From Paramarasmius palmivorus (Eukaryota; Basidiomycota; Agaricomycetes; Agaricales; Marasmiaceae), in NCBI GenBank assembly GCA_037176845.1, contig JAYKXP010000225.1, forward strand, positions 1 through 56,142: a stretch of DNA of 56,142 nucleotides. The letters run 5' to 3'. Position 1 is the stretch's first letter; each line of letters begins with the position of its first letter. The notes beneath the pieces were generated by a model that saw only the letters and a program-made list of their open reading frames with translations, was not told the DNA's origin and made no database searches. The position numbers and the translations under genes were made by a program. Shown here piece by piece: positions 22,301-34,050 of this stretch.

Positions 22301-25300
22301 ATAGCTGAGAGACGCTACATGATGTGGTAGCCCAGGCAGTGCCGCTCACGCTCTGGCTTGTGAGTTCACGAAAGTTCCAAGTCGTCTACTGCGAACAAGA
22401 ATATCAACATCAGCTAGAAGCTGAAAACATAAGAACAGTACCCACCGAACGTATATGTCACATTCCCAGCCCTAGTACAACTCCTACGCAATGTACGCCG
22501 CCACCGTGTACCATCCTACAAACTAAACAACGCCCTTTGACCCGAGCTCAGGTTTAGAGAGCTCAAGGATATCCGAACTTGGGGAGATCGGTTGGTGTAT
22601 CTCGGTATGAAGTGTGGTATGGTGTACTAGGTCCCGGTGTTGACTATAGCACAATACGACATGCTGGCGACTAAGAGAGATGCCGAAGATGGTATGAATA
22701 TCCGGTATTGAAGGGTTTTAGTGAGTACTGGTCTTCGCTAGGCTCTACCATCTTGAACCTCAAAAACCCACAATCGAAAGAGCTGTTCAAGCTCGTGTAT
22801 CCTGGGCAGACATTCCGAGTCAAGGTACTCGAGATGCGGTGATGGAGATGAGAGTTTGGGATTGGGAATGATCGATCTTGCAGTGGATGCATGACATGCC
22901 GTTTTGCCGCAAGTATAGGAGCCGGGTTATGGAAGCCACTCAATCTCCCAAAGAGGATTGAGGCTATGCTCCACAAGTTCTTGTCAAGATGAATCGCTAA
23001 TGATAGAGGTTGGGTATCAATGCGCCCAGGATCACCACCGTGAACACGAAAAACTCCATCCCAGAATGGACGCCGACGTCAGAGAATCATGCATCAGATG
23101 GCGTAGCCCGAGGTCTGGTGCCATACAACAGCTAGAAGCTGCCATGCGTAGACGTTTCGAACCAGAAAGGCTGGTTATCAGCGGAATGGATACCAAGATT
23201 GGTAAAACGATATTACAAGCTCAAAGGACGCCTAGGTGATTACTCGCCACCTTAGGATCCTAGCTCAAGAGCTGGAATTGGAGGATGCAATAGGGAAATG
23301 ACGTTGTCGGAGCGTAGGGGTCAGCAAAAGAGTAGAGCTGATTGTTGTGCTTGTTGGCTGGGGTATAGTATGGATCTGAGAACGAAGGGATGTTCTGGGC
23401 TGGTTGGTGTGACCAGAACACTGAATTTCTTTTCTTTTCCGGCGCTGTAAAAAGAAAAATGTGAGGAAAACATGTTGAAAGTGCAAGGGAGACTGCTGAC
23501 CTGCGTGTAACTGTGGAACACAGATCCTGACCAAACTCGATATCTCGGACTCTACTACACCACCTTTCTTTAACACTCAGTAGACTTCTTATAACCGACC
23601 GCCGGTCACTCGTTGCTGCTTGGACAGAGTACGCGAGATGGGCTTGGTTGGGACAAAGGAAGCGGAAAGGTATTCAGTGTGGGATGGTGTTGGGGAATCC
23701 ACAAAGGCATCAGCTCATCAGCAGAGCTGGAAGAGGGAGAGGATGGAGTAAAAGTGGTCTGGCGGAATCCTGAGTGCTATTGAGCAAAGGATGTACAGTG
23801 TAGCCCAACTTGTGCAGAGGATATGGAGCGTTTCAGTTGTCAGGAAGCCTTTGGAGCAGGAGATAAAGCATTGTTGAGGACGTAGAGATTGACTTCTGAG
23901 TGTGCTTGGGTAGGAAGAGGAATGAGAAAGGAAACATTGAGCAAAAACGGTGTACATACCTTATGTCAAAAGTCGGCGTGCCATGCCTTGGCTTGTTCCA
24001 TTCTGCTAACCTACTGGGAAGAATCTATTAGGACTTGAAATATGAAAAATGGCTGAGCATACCATTAGACTTGCAAAGAGCTAGGACAGATTAAACACGA
24101 TCAAACGGCGTTGGTTGTTTTGAGGAAAGTCAAGTGCCGGCGGCAAAAGCTCGCCCATCAAGTCCTCCACCACTATCCATTGAAAGCTCTCAGGCTGATC
24201 CACCACAGGTACGTGTTCTCTACATCTCTGGTAGCATGTCACGCTCTTAACCCATATTTCTAAGGTGAATTACGCATCACCATGGCCTCTTTCGCCAATG
24301 CTCAAAGCCGGCAGATTGACCAAATACATGTTTGTTTACAAGGGTTTCAAGCAAGCCTCAACGTCGCTTCTGTCTTGAAGTCATCCAACATTCCCCAGCC
24401 ATGTTTGATGCATGAAATTCTTGATAGCATGCTGAAGGGAAGATCAAAGCTAACAATGATACCCCATAGTAATGGTATCCCGCGCTGAGCATAGACTACC
24501 AATGCGGAACTATGAATAGGCTTGCGAACACAGTCAAGGTGAGTATCTACTTGAATATCAATTCCGCCGGCATGAATAGAAGGCTCAACTTTGAATAGAC
24601 AGTGCCTTAGAGTTTACCACCGCACCGCCTTTCATTTCTCTTCGCAACCACTGTGCCAACTCACACCTCGTCCTCAAACCAACGTTCTTCGTTCAATCAA
24701 GGTGTACGTGGGCTAAAACAGCTCCTGCTCTGACCATACCTAGTGACCATCTGCCGATGTGACAATGGGCCGCGACAGATTGCACCACTGTTCCGCTGAA
24801 ATGGTATGTCTTCTTTTCTTTGCTACACAATTGCCGCAGCTCACGGTACACATTCTCCTTCAAGCCCACATGAATGGAATTTCGAGCTCATGAAATCAAA
24901 ACCATCTCAAGCAAAACCACGCGTAGTGCAGAACATGCCGGCTTCATAGCTATGAATAGGTGCGCATCCAACACTCCAGCTCGTTTGTCTGCCCTCCTAA
25001 TACTAACCTTGACCTCGCAGCAATCAACATCCCCCTCAACTTTCTCGAAACTAGGTCGGACATTTGATTCCTCGTCCATACTCTCATAGTCTGAGCCCCA
25101 ATCTAATCATAGCCGCTGCAGATTATGCCTGAAATCTACAAGTTTTTGAAGCAAGCACCCAGAACACGAGATCGTCATTGAGAAGATGGAACAAATGATA
25201 CCTCGGAAAGCTAGTGAATCGAATGTAGTATGTTCTTTCTAGTCATGCTACTATATACCCAATCTTACCTCACAACATACTTAGCTTCAACACATTCCAT

Positions 25301-25689
25301 ACATACAAGAGCAGGGGTATCTCGAGATAAAGCACACAAACATTTGAACTCATAAGACACGGGTATGCTATCTTATTCTGCTATTCAAGAACCTAGGCCA
25401 CAACGTTCACAGTTTTCGATATCTCCAGTTGTTTGCAACGCTTCGCACAATAGACACATGTTCCTAGTACCAAATCTACCTGCAGTATCATTCACAAGGT
25501 CTACCGGTATCCATGGTAATCCCTATTCAAACAGTCACTAGTCACTGAACAGATGTCATTGTCGTTCAAGTATGCCCTGAAACTAAGAAGTGCGCGAGAA
25601 TCAGTCAGTGAAGCTACAGGAAACGATGTACAGTGCCAACACTGCAACGTCGACAACTGCTCTGTGATCAACATCGCCGGTGGGCAAGA
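22301..25689. other. Gene-poor stretch
   Basis: Only short overlapping ORFs on both strands with no motif or consistent splice pattern, such as 22958-23239 (+), 23265-23576 (-) and 24282-24488 (+). Decayed coding sequence is possible but cannot be supported. Confidence 0.4.
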
Positions 25690-26520
25690 CCAGCTGCCAG
25701 AATCCTTCCTCCACGATACACCACCCAGCTGAAAAATCATACGCCATATTCGCTCTGACGCTCAGGGCTTCTTCCGACATACTAGGTTGCTTCATGGTAA
25801 CCTTGTCGGCGCTACCAGCTAAAAATAAAAAAAGGCAGAACATTAGGTTAAGTTCAACACGCCGTTCAATGAGTACTACAGGCACACGTACCAAGTCGGA
25901 GATTCCGATAACCATTTAGAGTTGGTTATGGTGGTATGGACATACACTGTGAACTGGAATGTTAGTCAAGGGAAGCCAAGAAGAAAGTGAGTGGACAAGG
26001 CTTACACTTTCGCAATACGATTCTTCGTGTAAGGTAACAATAGACAATAGGCAGTCCAAACTGACGGTGAAGGAGCTGCCAGCTTAACACTTGGACAACA
26101 CCTGGTACAATAGCATCATCTGCAAGTGTGCTGATGATACCCCAAGGTACCTGGTTGGCATGAGCTAACAGTCTACTCTATCGGCGGTGCCTGGAATATC
26201 GAACAGCGGGTCTTGTTGTATTGAACCTGAGCGCTTTGGGGCGAGAGTACTGGGAGAGATAGCGAGATAGCGATGATGGACTCGATGACACAGTAGAGTC
26301 AGTCACCATTGCACACCTCCAGTCGGTGGGATTTTGCGGCTGTCTTTGATGAGAGATTTGTCTTCGGTGGGCCTGGGTCTATGAGTCTGGTTTTCCAATG
26401 CTTCAAGATTCGTTGGTATGGAAACTCCAAGACACGGGGCGAGCTCAAGCGTATCTGAGAAAGCACGATGACTGTCAATGGCTCCATCCAGCAAGGTGGA
26501 ACATGAGAGACGTACCAACT
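25690..26520 (-). pseudogene. Degraded gene fragment, member 2 of the local repeat pair
   Basis: On the minus strand a block reading DDAIVPGVVQVLS (near 26120) matches ENAIVLGTAQVSS of member 1. The nucleotide block TACTCTCGCCCCAAAGCG (26230-26255 region) matches TACTCTCATTCCAAAGCG of member 1. Frames are broken in several places. Function unknown. Confidence 0.35.
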
Positions 26521-27191
26521 ATCAAATTCCGATTGCCAGCTAGTATGTCGACTGGTGTTTTGATTTCGTATGAATTTCAGTGCGAGAGAGTCTCGATATG
26601 TTCTGTACTCTCAATTGAATAGCACTTCTAGACATCTATAATTGTTTGAATGTGCGGAACTTGAAGAACTGGGAAGAACGAACACACACACCGATCCCAC
26701 TGTCTCTTCCTTATTCCTTCAACCAGCGAGTTCCACAATATGAGAGGCAGATATGCCGACCTTCGAGAATTTCACTCCTTCAAGTCCAAAACACAGCTTC
26801 TGTGTCGTATCTTGAGTATGTCAATATGATCACCTATGAAGTCGCAGTTCACTCACTTTTCAGAATACAAACAGCCCGCAGGTCATTCAGAACACATGAT
26901 GTGCAGTCGATACTTGGCTCCTTCAAATAGTCAAGATAGTCGAGTTGTTTTGACTGGGAAAATGAAGGTAGACGGAAAGATGACAAAAAAACAGATCGCC
27001 AGATTGCGAAGCATAGGCGCCTATTTCCTTGTTGTCCTTTCCCACTCACAGTTGCAACTAGCTTCAGAGTCAAGCTCTTTAATGGACATTCACTGAAACT
27101 CTCAGGGCATTTATCATGACGCTTGACGCTCCTCCTCGCTGTATCCAAGACCAGTGGGCTAGTGGGATGAACAATAAACAGACAATGGTGG
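26521..27191. other. No supported gene
   Basis: A long minus-strand ORF overlaps this area (26849-27469), but it shows no splice sites or motif and has no partner elsewhere in the window. Confidence 0.35.
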
Positions 27192-28801
27192 ATGCGAGAC
27201 TCTGAAAGCGCCGTGTTGCCTTGTCTTAGCTTTGGGAATTTTGTACTCATAGGTTGTGTGTCTATGCAGCACTTGGAAACCTTGAAGTCTCTTCCTTTGC
27301 TCTGGGTACTAGATAGCAGGGTAAGTGACTTCCTGGCCTCTCCATACCCGATTCTGACAATGTGCACGCAGTGGGACATAGTTTCCAAGATCTGTTCCCT
27401 CCTTATCACACCCAAGTACCACCCTGAGACAGGCTGGACTCGTGGAAGCCGTGTTAGTGTCCGTTCCACAGGTGATCACCTTGTTTTAGCATGGCCTAGC
27501 GACCAACTCAGCAGCGACCTACATTTTGGTTGGCGGTCTTCGATGTTCCTTGTGCTTCTCTTGAAGCTACAAAGTGGCGAAGTTCATGCTCTTTTGTTTA
27601 GGTTGCATGCTGTCATCGAAGTACTGACAGATGAATATTAGGACACAACTGTCCTGCATGCTTCCTTTTCGGAATTTTTGTCAGATCCCATTTGTTCAGG
27701 AGACTATCATGTTGTGGCACTGACAAAGTTGGAATTTTTCGACCTTCTCGCACAGCCTCTGCTACGCATTACATCTGTACTGTTGCAGATATACCCATTG
27801 TATCACCTGCCCGATGTCTCTTTCGCAACGGCACTATTGTTGTGGGAAGCAGATGTCCAAAAGGTCCATTGCTTGCCCCGATATGCACTAATTCATTGTC
27901 TTCTGTTCTGTCAGCAAGTAAAATCACCCAGTGACGACTTGGTAGCTGCCCTGGACCTATTTGATCCATTCCCTGCCGCAACTACCCTCATGAACTCGGG
28001 ATACAGACCCAACATTGATGGTGTATTCGCACTCAGGATAATTCTGAATACCTGGAAAGAGACTCTTTCGTGGGCAAAGGTGCGTCTAGGAATCATATTG
28101 TTTCAACTGGGTGTGTGGCTGAACTATCTCATTAGACCCTTGGATCAAGAATACCCAAAGCTTTCATCCAGAGAACGGAGTCATTCTTACGTGCTCCAGT
28201 CATCGGAACACCTGCAGGAAAACCCTGGCGCCATTCTGCGCATCTTCTAGAGGGTGCACTTGACATGGATGAGATGGCTGTATGGTCACACCTCAACAAT
28301 ATCCCTTATCGTCGCCCTTGCGAGGAATGGGTCGATACTTCTCCACTGATAGTGCCCCTTGATACCCAAACACCACTTCCTGAGGCCTGGCGAAAGACAA
28401 TCATCTCAAGCGAGGAGCGCGACACGTTCTATGACCTTTTTCACTCACTTGTGATGACGATGGTATTCAGAGATTAGTTCGACATATTGAACGGGACACT
28501 TCTGAGAGTGTTGGTACCTTTGACTTCTTTGGTGTACGTGAATTAGCTGTTTTCTCATCATTCCTCAGTATTGATTCAAACCGTTCACTAGTGATGGTGT
28601 CTGTCAACCTTGAAAAGCATTGTGGGGGCTGGGTAGGGACGGTACTGTTCTAGGCCCAGTCGAGATACCCTTTTTGATTCCGACACTTCCTATTCCTGGC
28701 AACCATTCAAGCTACTGGGTAGATGCCATGCACCAGACCACAGAGAAGATAACTGGTGCTGGCTGAGTGTGAAAGATTTGAGGAAAGAGCAGGAGTTTTG
28801 A
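27192..28801 (+). CDS. Unrecognised multi-exon gene, possibly a decayed NACHT-type ATPase remnant
   Basis: Good introns link plus-strand frames: GTAAGTGAC to CACGCAG near 27321-27371, 27864-27914, and 28080-28135 (GTGCGTCT to CTCATTAG). The last two keep phase 0 exactly. The exon 27915-28079 starts QVKSPSDDLVAALDLFDPF. The exon from 28136 continues TLGSRIPKAFIQRTES to a stop at 28475. A shift of one base near 28465 keeps a coding-like frame open (VRHIERDTSESVG, LEKHCGGWVG), and a further shift near 28640 gives a final stretch ending at 28801. A piece near 27650 (TVLHASFSEFLSD) resembles the region after NACHT domains in agaric STAND proteins. No P-loop is seen upstream, so that reading is weak. 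Confidence 0.4.
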
Positions 28802-30671
28802 CAAAGTTCTTATACTGTCTAGGGCAAGACTTGTGCGTGTAACTCATATGTACATACTACATAGTCGATTCGACGGTGTGATAATTCGGCCCTTTTGTAC
28901 ATAAGTACAAACAATGACACGTGTACTAGCTTAATGTGGGTCGGTGATTTACACCGACAGGTACGAGTTCGCAACAAGGAGATACTGCATAACGGACTAT
29001 AAGCACAACCAATGCTAGCTTCCCGATTCGCTACTGTGACGATGTATTCAATGGGATGGGAATGTCACACACCCAGTGTAAAATATCTGTTGGTATGTAT
29101 CTGTCTTCCGACAACTTGAATACGGAACACCATCGAAGACCAATGAAGAACCAAGTCAGTGAAGGACCGACATTTCTAGTGGTATCTGATATTTTGGCAC
29201 AGGGCTGGTCCTGGTACATTTTCCGGTTCCACCTGCTCATGTTCATTGGATAGAATCAGAAAAGTCATATATTCCGCTATGTACCACTAAGTCCATCAGC
29301 TCTATCTAGACTCGACCAAACTTCCTGCTCACATGTCCCACTAAATCACATGTGCCTTGCCCGCAACCCCTTGCCCAACTCGGCCCAGTCTTAGTCTATC
29401 CGTCGTCCTCACCATCGTCTCCGAGTTCTTGTTGCCTTCATGAATTGCTCAGGCTTCTAGAAGACGAGATCAGGATTGGTATGAGCATCCAAAGCAATGA
29501 GACGTACCTATTCTAACCTCAACTCAACTCAAGCCAAAATGCACTGGATCTGCAAACCAAGGTATGAACAATGGTTTTTTGTGAGGGGGTTTGATAACAT
29601 ACTGGGATCCAATGCCTATGAACACTTGCAGGACCATAGTTATTTTAGCTGGTTATTATAGAGGGAGGAAATATACCAAGGAATGTCTGGCATGATGCAG
29701 GGAAAAGGTTGTCAAAAGCAGAGGTGGTGGTGGTTAGAAAGAAAGAACTAACTGCGCGCACCGTTGGCTCACGGACCACCGGCTAAACGGTGTGGGTACC
29801 TCAACTTAGCCCCTTGACAATTTGTCTGCCTTCCTATAGATTGAATCTTCCAAGTATAAAGATACCGTCGGGTGCACACTGGCCCTCTCAGAAAAAATCG
29901 GAAACTGTCAACATTCACTGGAATGATTTTAGTTTAAAGCCGAAAATGAACCAAAAACGCAAAGCCGAATGAACCGAGCCGAGTAAAAGCCCGTGGGAAA
30001 ATTTGTCGAATAGATTGGCCAACAAAATGCCACCATAAAGAACGAGTCTCCATTTCATTCCGAACTCGTAATATGTCCTGAAGCTCATTGACATTGCCCT
30101 CAAATTCTCCATGTTATCCCTCTGTGCGGACCTTTTCAGCGACACTGTTGAGGGATGTGAGAGACGAATCGGTAGCTGGCTGTGATTAACGCTGGTAGCT
30201 GACCTGTCACATTCGGAGGCATCGTGTTGTTGATTCCCGCCCAGGGCCTTAGGTGTGGTAGTACCCCTCATTATGAGCGCTATAGGTGCGTGGTGTATCT
30301 CTTTGTTACTTCTATAGACTGACTTTGATCGGAATAGGAATAGCATATATGTACTGCTATACAACGTTAGCAATGCATATGCAATCTTCAACCATCCATC
30401 CTTGGTTTCGGAATTCAGCTTTTCCCTTCCATGAAGTTCCAGCGAATGCCCCTGAAGAAGCTGCAATATTCAGGGTAATTTACCGTCCATCAAAATCACG
30501 CAGAAGCCGCATTGAATGCCTTCCCGAACTCCTCAACAGGGCTACATAGATGTTGAAGAGGTCTAAGCTACCTCCAAGGGTGTAGCGGTATCGACTATCA
30601 CTGGGAATCCCACTGATAACGACCACCATCAAAAGCTCTCAGGCTTAACCAGGTACTGTACCACAATTCTC
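28802..30671. other. Mostly non-coding; possible small exons near 30110-30430
   Basis: No firm gene. A plus-strand reading with a short open stretch at 30309-30433 (TDFDRNRNSIYVLLYN) after an intron-like GTGCGTGG...CTATAG suggests decayed coding sequence. The overlapping minus-strand ORF 29915-30466 shows no independent support. Confidence 0.3.
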
Positions 30672-31145
30672 GTGGTATATCATACTATTAACCCATCTTT
30701 TGAAGCAAAACAACGTGTTGACATTGCAAGATATTCTGCCCTCTCTCGCCAGTGCCCAACAAGCGCGTCATTAGCCTCCCCAACGGCATCATTTGTTCGC
30801 AAGATTCGGTCTTGGATATGCATTATCTGCCATGAGAACACTGGGCCTAGGCATGTACAGACTAGCGTACTTCGATTAAAAATGCTGACATTGGAACAAA
30901 AAGGATTAGAGCTCTCTGCGCCATCGGGATCGACTACCATCAACTTCTGGTCCTCGAGGGCAGGTTCTTCGAATACCTTTATTCTTCAGCATGAAGTTTT
31001 CAAGGAAAATATGTCCGAAGCAATCCAGCTACATGTCCGACAATACTATATAGACTGGCTTGGGCTAGGAACTCCAACGATAACCTTCATCCTTAGCCTT
31101 ACGAAGTTATTGTCGACATATTTATTCGACATCCTATCGGAGTAA
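30672..31145 (+). CDS. Hypothetical ORF, weak support
   Basis: 157 codons from 30672, or spliced from an upstream exon (TSKGVAVSTITGNP, ~30570-30655) through a GTACTG...GCAAG intron. It contains a Cys-x2-Cys-His group (CIICHENTGPR) and a hydrophobic C-terminus (ITFILSLTKLLSTYLFDI). I do not recognise it. It could be an exon of a larger decayed gene. Confidence 0.25.
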   Translation: MVYHTINPSFEAKQRVDIARYSALSRQCPTSASLASPTASFVRKIRSWICIICHENTGPRHVQTSVLRLKMLTLEQKGLELSAPSGSTTINFWSSRAGSSNTFILQHEVFKENMSEAIQLHVRQYYIDWLGLGTPTITFILSLTKLLSTYLFDILSE

Positions 31146-31869
31146 TTGACAAAGAACAAGGCAGTGAAGAAGGTGGCCCAAGGAAGCAAGACCTCGATGC
31201 AGTTACGTTCAGGTTCGGTATGTCTTCAAGTTCTCTACCTCCTTCACCTTACACTTATCTGACTCGCTGATCTGTTCCAAGTTCATGGGCGTCGGCATTA
31301 GAAAAGAGGCCAGAAAGACCTTCAGTGGATCATCCTGTACAGTCGTGACTTCAGCGGAGGTAGTATTGTCCGACACAGTCAACTCTTGTATATCGATTAC
31401 GCAGCTGGATGTTCGATATCACAAAGCTTCAGTGCGCTCCCAATGTTATATACTATCTTTTCCCTTTAGAGGTATAATTTTCCTCGCCTTCTCTGCACTA
31501 CACCACAGAGCCTTGGGCATTTCGCTTGGCTGTCATGGTATGGGCACGTGGGCAGATAATTATATAAAACCCCCTTAAAAATTCCTCGTCATTCTTTACG
31601 ATGAAGGTACACCATGACCACAACACAGTGCAATGGGACTGCACTCATTCCCACATGCTATCCAGCAAAGCCCTCGTTGAAGTATGGGATACATTTTTCT
31701 TCGTCACAGAACCCGTCCATCCCAGAAACCTTGCTATTAGTATGTCCCGCTCACTGGCTACGCAACCATGGGCCATGGCACAATTTGAACTTATCTTGCT
31801 TCAGGTATCAATACAAGGTGATTTCATTTAACAAGGCGCGACGTGTTTCATTGGCTCGGCCTCATAATC

Positions 31870-32788
31870 ATGAACAATCCCAATGCGACTATGAGAGCTG
31901 TTCCCTGCCAAGTCGCGGATGATGGCATTTTGCTATATTCACCAACTTCAAGTCAAGATCAATCATGGGATAATCAAGACATTGATCCTGACAAGCTATG
32001 GGAACTGGGAAATTATCGCTTCCTGGAATTGGAACAAGATGGGTGTTACGGAATCGGTGGAGGATGCCCTGATATCTATGAACAATGGGAGAAGGTGAAT
32101 CGAAGGAAAATTGTGCGTAATTCACATTCTTGAGGATGCATTTCCCGCACTGTTGACCTGATACCAATCATTAAAGCCTCCGATTTCCGGATATTTACCT
32201 ACATGCTCCATCCAGCCTGAGGGTGCAAGGCAGAAAGACGACGCAGCCGCGATTTGGATTTTACCTCCCACCTTGTGTCCTTGGGTACGTGTACAAAGCA
32301 CTAAGCTTCGTTGTTGACCCTAATATTTTAATATCTCAAGATGAGCTCAGATTTAGACAAGGATCGTTCCATCTGTCCAGAAAATCTCATACTTCTCCCT
32401 GGCACACTCGTGGATGATTTCCGAAGACAATGTTTTACTATCGACATTACTGTGAGTATGTACCCTCGTCCCAGTCCCAGTTCGAAGCTTACTCTTACTC
32501 CAGAGGAACAATCGCATCATCACTTTCCCCACTATATCCGCGGAATCAGCAACCTTAGTAAAACACTGTTCGCTTCAATTGACACAGGACAACTTACCAT
32601 TCTTGCAGGCGCATTTCAGGCGCACTTTATGGGTACATTGTATGGGCAGTAATATTCTTCCAGAATATGAGGGACTGATCGACGAAAGAATCGAGAGCTT
32701 GCAGGAAGGTGATCCTACAGTTCCGGAGGACCCGTTGACTGTGGCAGTACGTAGTTGGCTTATGAGGCAGGCTATGACCAACTTGTAG
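31870..32788 (+). CDS. Four-exon orphan gene, 248 residues or longer
   Basis: Exons 31870-32112, 32177-32284, 32341-32451 and 32504-32788 join with three phase-0 introns of 64, 56 and 52 nt. Their donors are GTGCGTAAT, GTACGTGTA and GTGAGTATG; acceptors are TTAAAG, CTCAAG and CTCCAG. Every junction keeps the frame and no stop intervenes, which is strong support for a real gene even though each exon looks like an unrelated ORF alone. The protein starts MNNPNATMRAVPCQVADDG, is acidic in the first half (DNQDIDPDKLWELG) and ends VRSWLMRQAMTNL. No membrane helix, signal peptide or family is recognised. An additional upstream exon at 31601-31731 (MKVHHDHNTVQWDC) is possible, so the start is uncertain. 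Confidence 0.6.
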
Positions 32789-32931
32789 AATGAGAGCAAG
32801 GATTATAGTTCAAGTACTAGTCAGCATGGTATGCGAATCGAGGTATAACGGAGGCTTGATGACACCACGTATTTCTATTCTTTGAGGTATGAGTTGAATC
32901 TGGAGCTCAAATCAATCTTTCCGGTGTCACC

Positions 32932-33228
32932 ATGTCTGCCGGTGCGATGGAACAGCAGACACACTCACTCCCATATGCTATGCAGGAAAGCCATGAGCGA
33001 GGATTGGATTTGTTCTTCCGACCAGAGGTGATGATTCAACTTCGAATCTGGTCATCAATTTATTCCCGTTTGTTACCTTTGTGGCGCACTCGAGCTTCTA
33101 AATTTCAGGCGTTAACGACACAAGCAATCCCAATCAAATTCGACGGTCGACCTTGCAAAGTCAAGGACATTGACGTTCTGCATGTCCTACCACTGGACGA
33201 AGATTCGAAATATGTTATGCAAGTATAA
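32932..33228 (+). CDS. Small hypothetical protein, 98 aa
   Basis: A single open frame begins in a good context (CACCATGTC). The product starts MSAGAMEQQTHSLPY and has a mixed charged and aromatic composition. It lies 143 bp after the four-exon orphan on the same strand. Its first ~60 nt resemble 31611-31670 (TCCCAYATGCTATSCAGSAAAGCC), so it may be a duplicate of the first exon of that neighbour. A donor-like GTGATG at 33027 means the real exon could be shorter. Confidence 0.35.
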   Translation: MSAGAMEQQTHSLPYAMQESHERGLDLFFRPEVMIQLRIWSSIYSRLLPLWRTRASKFQALTTQAIPIKFDGRPCKVKDIDVLHVLPLDEDSKYVMQV

Positions 33229-33435
33229 CCTGGGAGATGGAAACGTCGGACATGCAAAGCAGAGATTGAATGAAACGAAGCACGCAAAAAATTACTATTA
33301 ATTAGGTCCAAAGGAAGGAAGGTAGAGAATGTAGAATGTAAACATCATGAATTATAAGCAACATTGAGATAGAGGTGGCATTGTCCATCATGGTATCATT
33401 TACTAGGGTATCGTGTAGGTATCGGTATCGAGGCG

Positions 33436-33708
33436 TTAGAAGAAACAGTGTCCATTATCATTAACAAATGCAAATCTTTCTACAACTCCTTCCGTCTCCG
33501 AACCCATTCCTGCATCTTCATTCTTCCTGTTCGTATATCTTCTTGGTGGTGTTGGCGGCGTAAATCTGATAGTCGGGACCTTGATAGGGTTGCGGGGTTC
33601 AGAAGGGGTCGCGAGGGCCTTTGAGAGGAACCGACGCTTGCTGGTAGTAGTACGAGAATGCTTCTTGTGATCTCCGTTTTCCTTGTCGCTAGACTCCTTT
33701 CGGCGGTG
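33436..33708 (-). CDS. Probable terminal exon of an unassigned basic protein
   Basis: A frame without ATG is open for 90 codons. It is rich in Lys, Arg, Ser, Thr and Pro (SKRRFLSKALATPSEP, IRFTPPTPPRRYTNRK) and stops at 33436. Composition suggests a nuclear, disordered C-terminus. An in-frame TAA at 33709-33711 means an acceptor must lie just inside, for example after GCCGAAAG. Confidence 0.35.
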   Translation of the reverse strand, partial: HRRKESSDKENGDHKKHSRTTTSKRRFLSKALATPSEPRNPIKVPTIRFTPPTPPRRYTNRKNEDAGMGSETEGVVERFAFVNDNGHCFF

Positions 33709-33941
33709 TTATGCTGGGCCTGGATTGGAGTGCTACATTGGTATAGATAGGATTGATAGGATTATAGGAATAGGGAATATTAGCACGTCCAGGTCTCAGT
33801 GTTGCACAATAATCATGATAGCTATATACCGCCAAATAGTATGACTTAAGTGTCATCGGCTTCCCATATGTTGGTGTATCCCTTAGGTGGGGTCGCATAT
33901 GCAATGTGTATATAGTGAGGCATGCTCTGTTGTGTAGACAA

Positions 33942-34014
33942 GGCACTATAGCTCAGTGGTTAGAGCACCTAACATGTAATCAGGAGGTCTGGGGTTCGAC
34001 TCCCCATGGCGCCA
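33942..34014 (+). tRNA. tRNA-Thr-like gene (anticodon UGU), unusual position 33
   Basis: The 73-nt cloverleaf reads: acceptor GGCACTA with TGGCGCC (one A-C mismatch and one wobble), D arm GCTCAGTGGTTAGAGC, anticodon arm CCTAA-CATGTAA-TCAGG (one mismatch), and T arm GGGGTTCGACTCCCC. A-box TAGCTCAGTGG and B-box GGTTCGACTCC are intact. The loop CATGTAA puts TGT at 34-36, but A instead of the near-universal T at 33. Two stem mismatches plus A33 make a tRNA pseudogene plausible. No intron. Confidence 0.75.
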
Positions 34015-34050
34015 CTCTTGTTTCAACTTGGGATACAGTTAGCAGACTCT

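Noticed and set aside
26849..27469. 206-codon minus-strand ORF
   Set aside because: No splice sites, motif or compositional bias typical of the supported genes, and it overlaps a plus-strand intron-exon structure near 27320-27370.
29915..30466. 183-codon minus-strand ORF with some hydrophobic segments
   Set aside because: No supporting features; plus-strand intron-like signals occur in the same interval, so the coding strand is undecided.
24160..30800. Similarity of AAAGCTCTCAGGCT-type strings at ~24185 and ~30635 as a duplicated exon
   Set aside because: The translated frames do not match, and similarity fades within ~20 bp.
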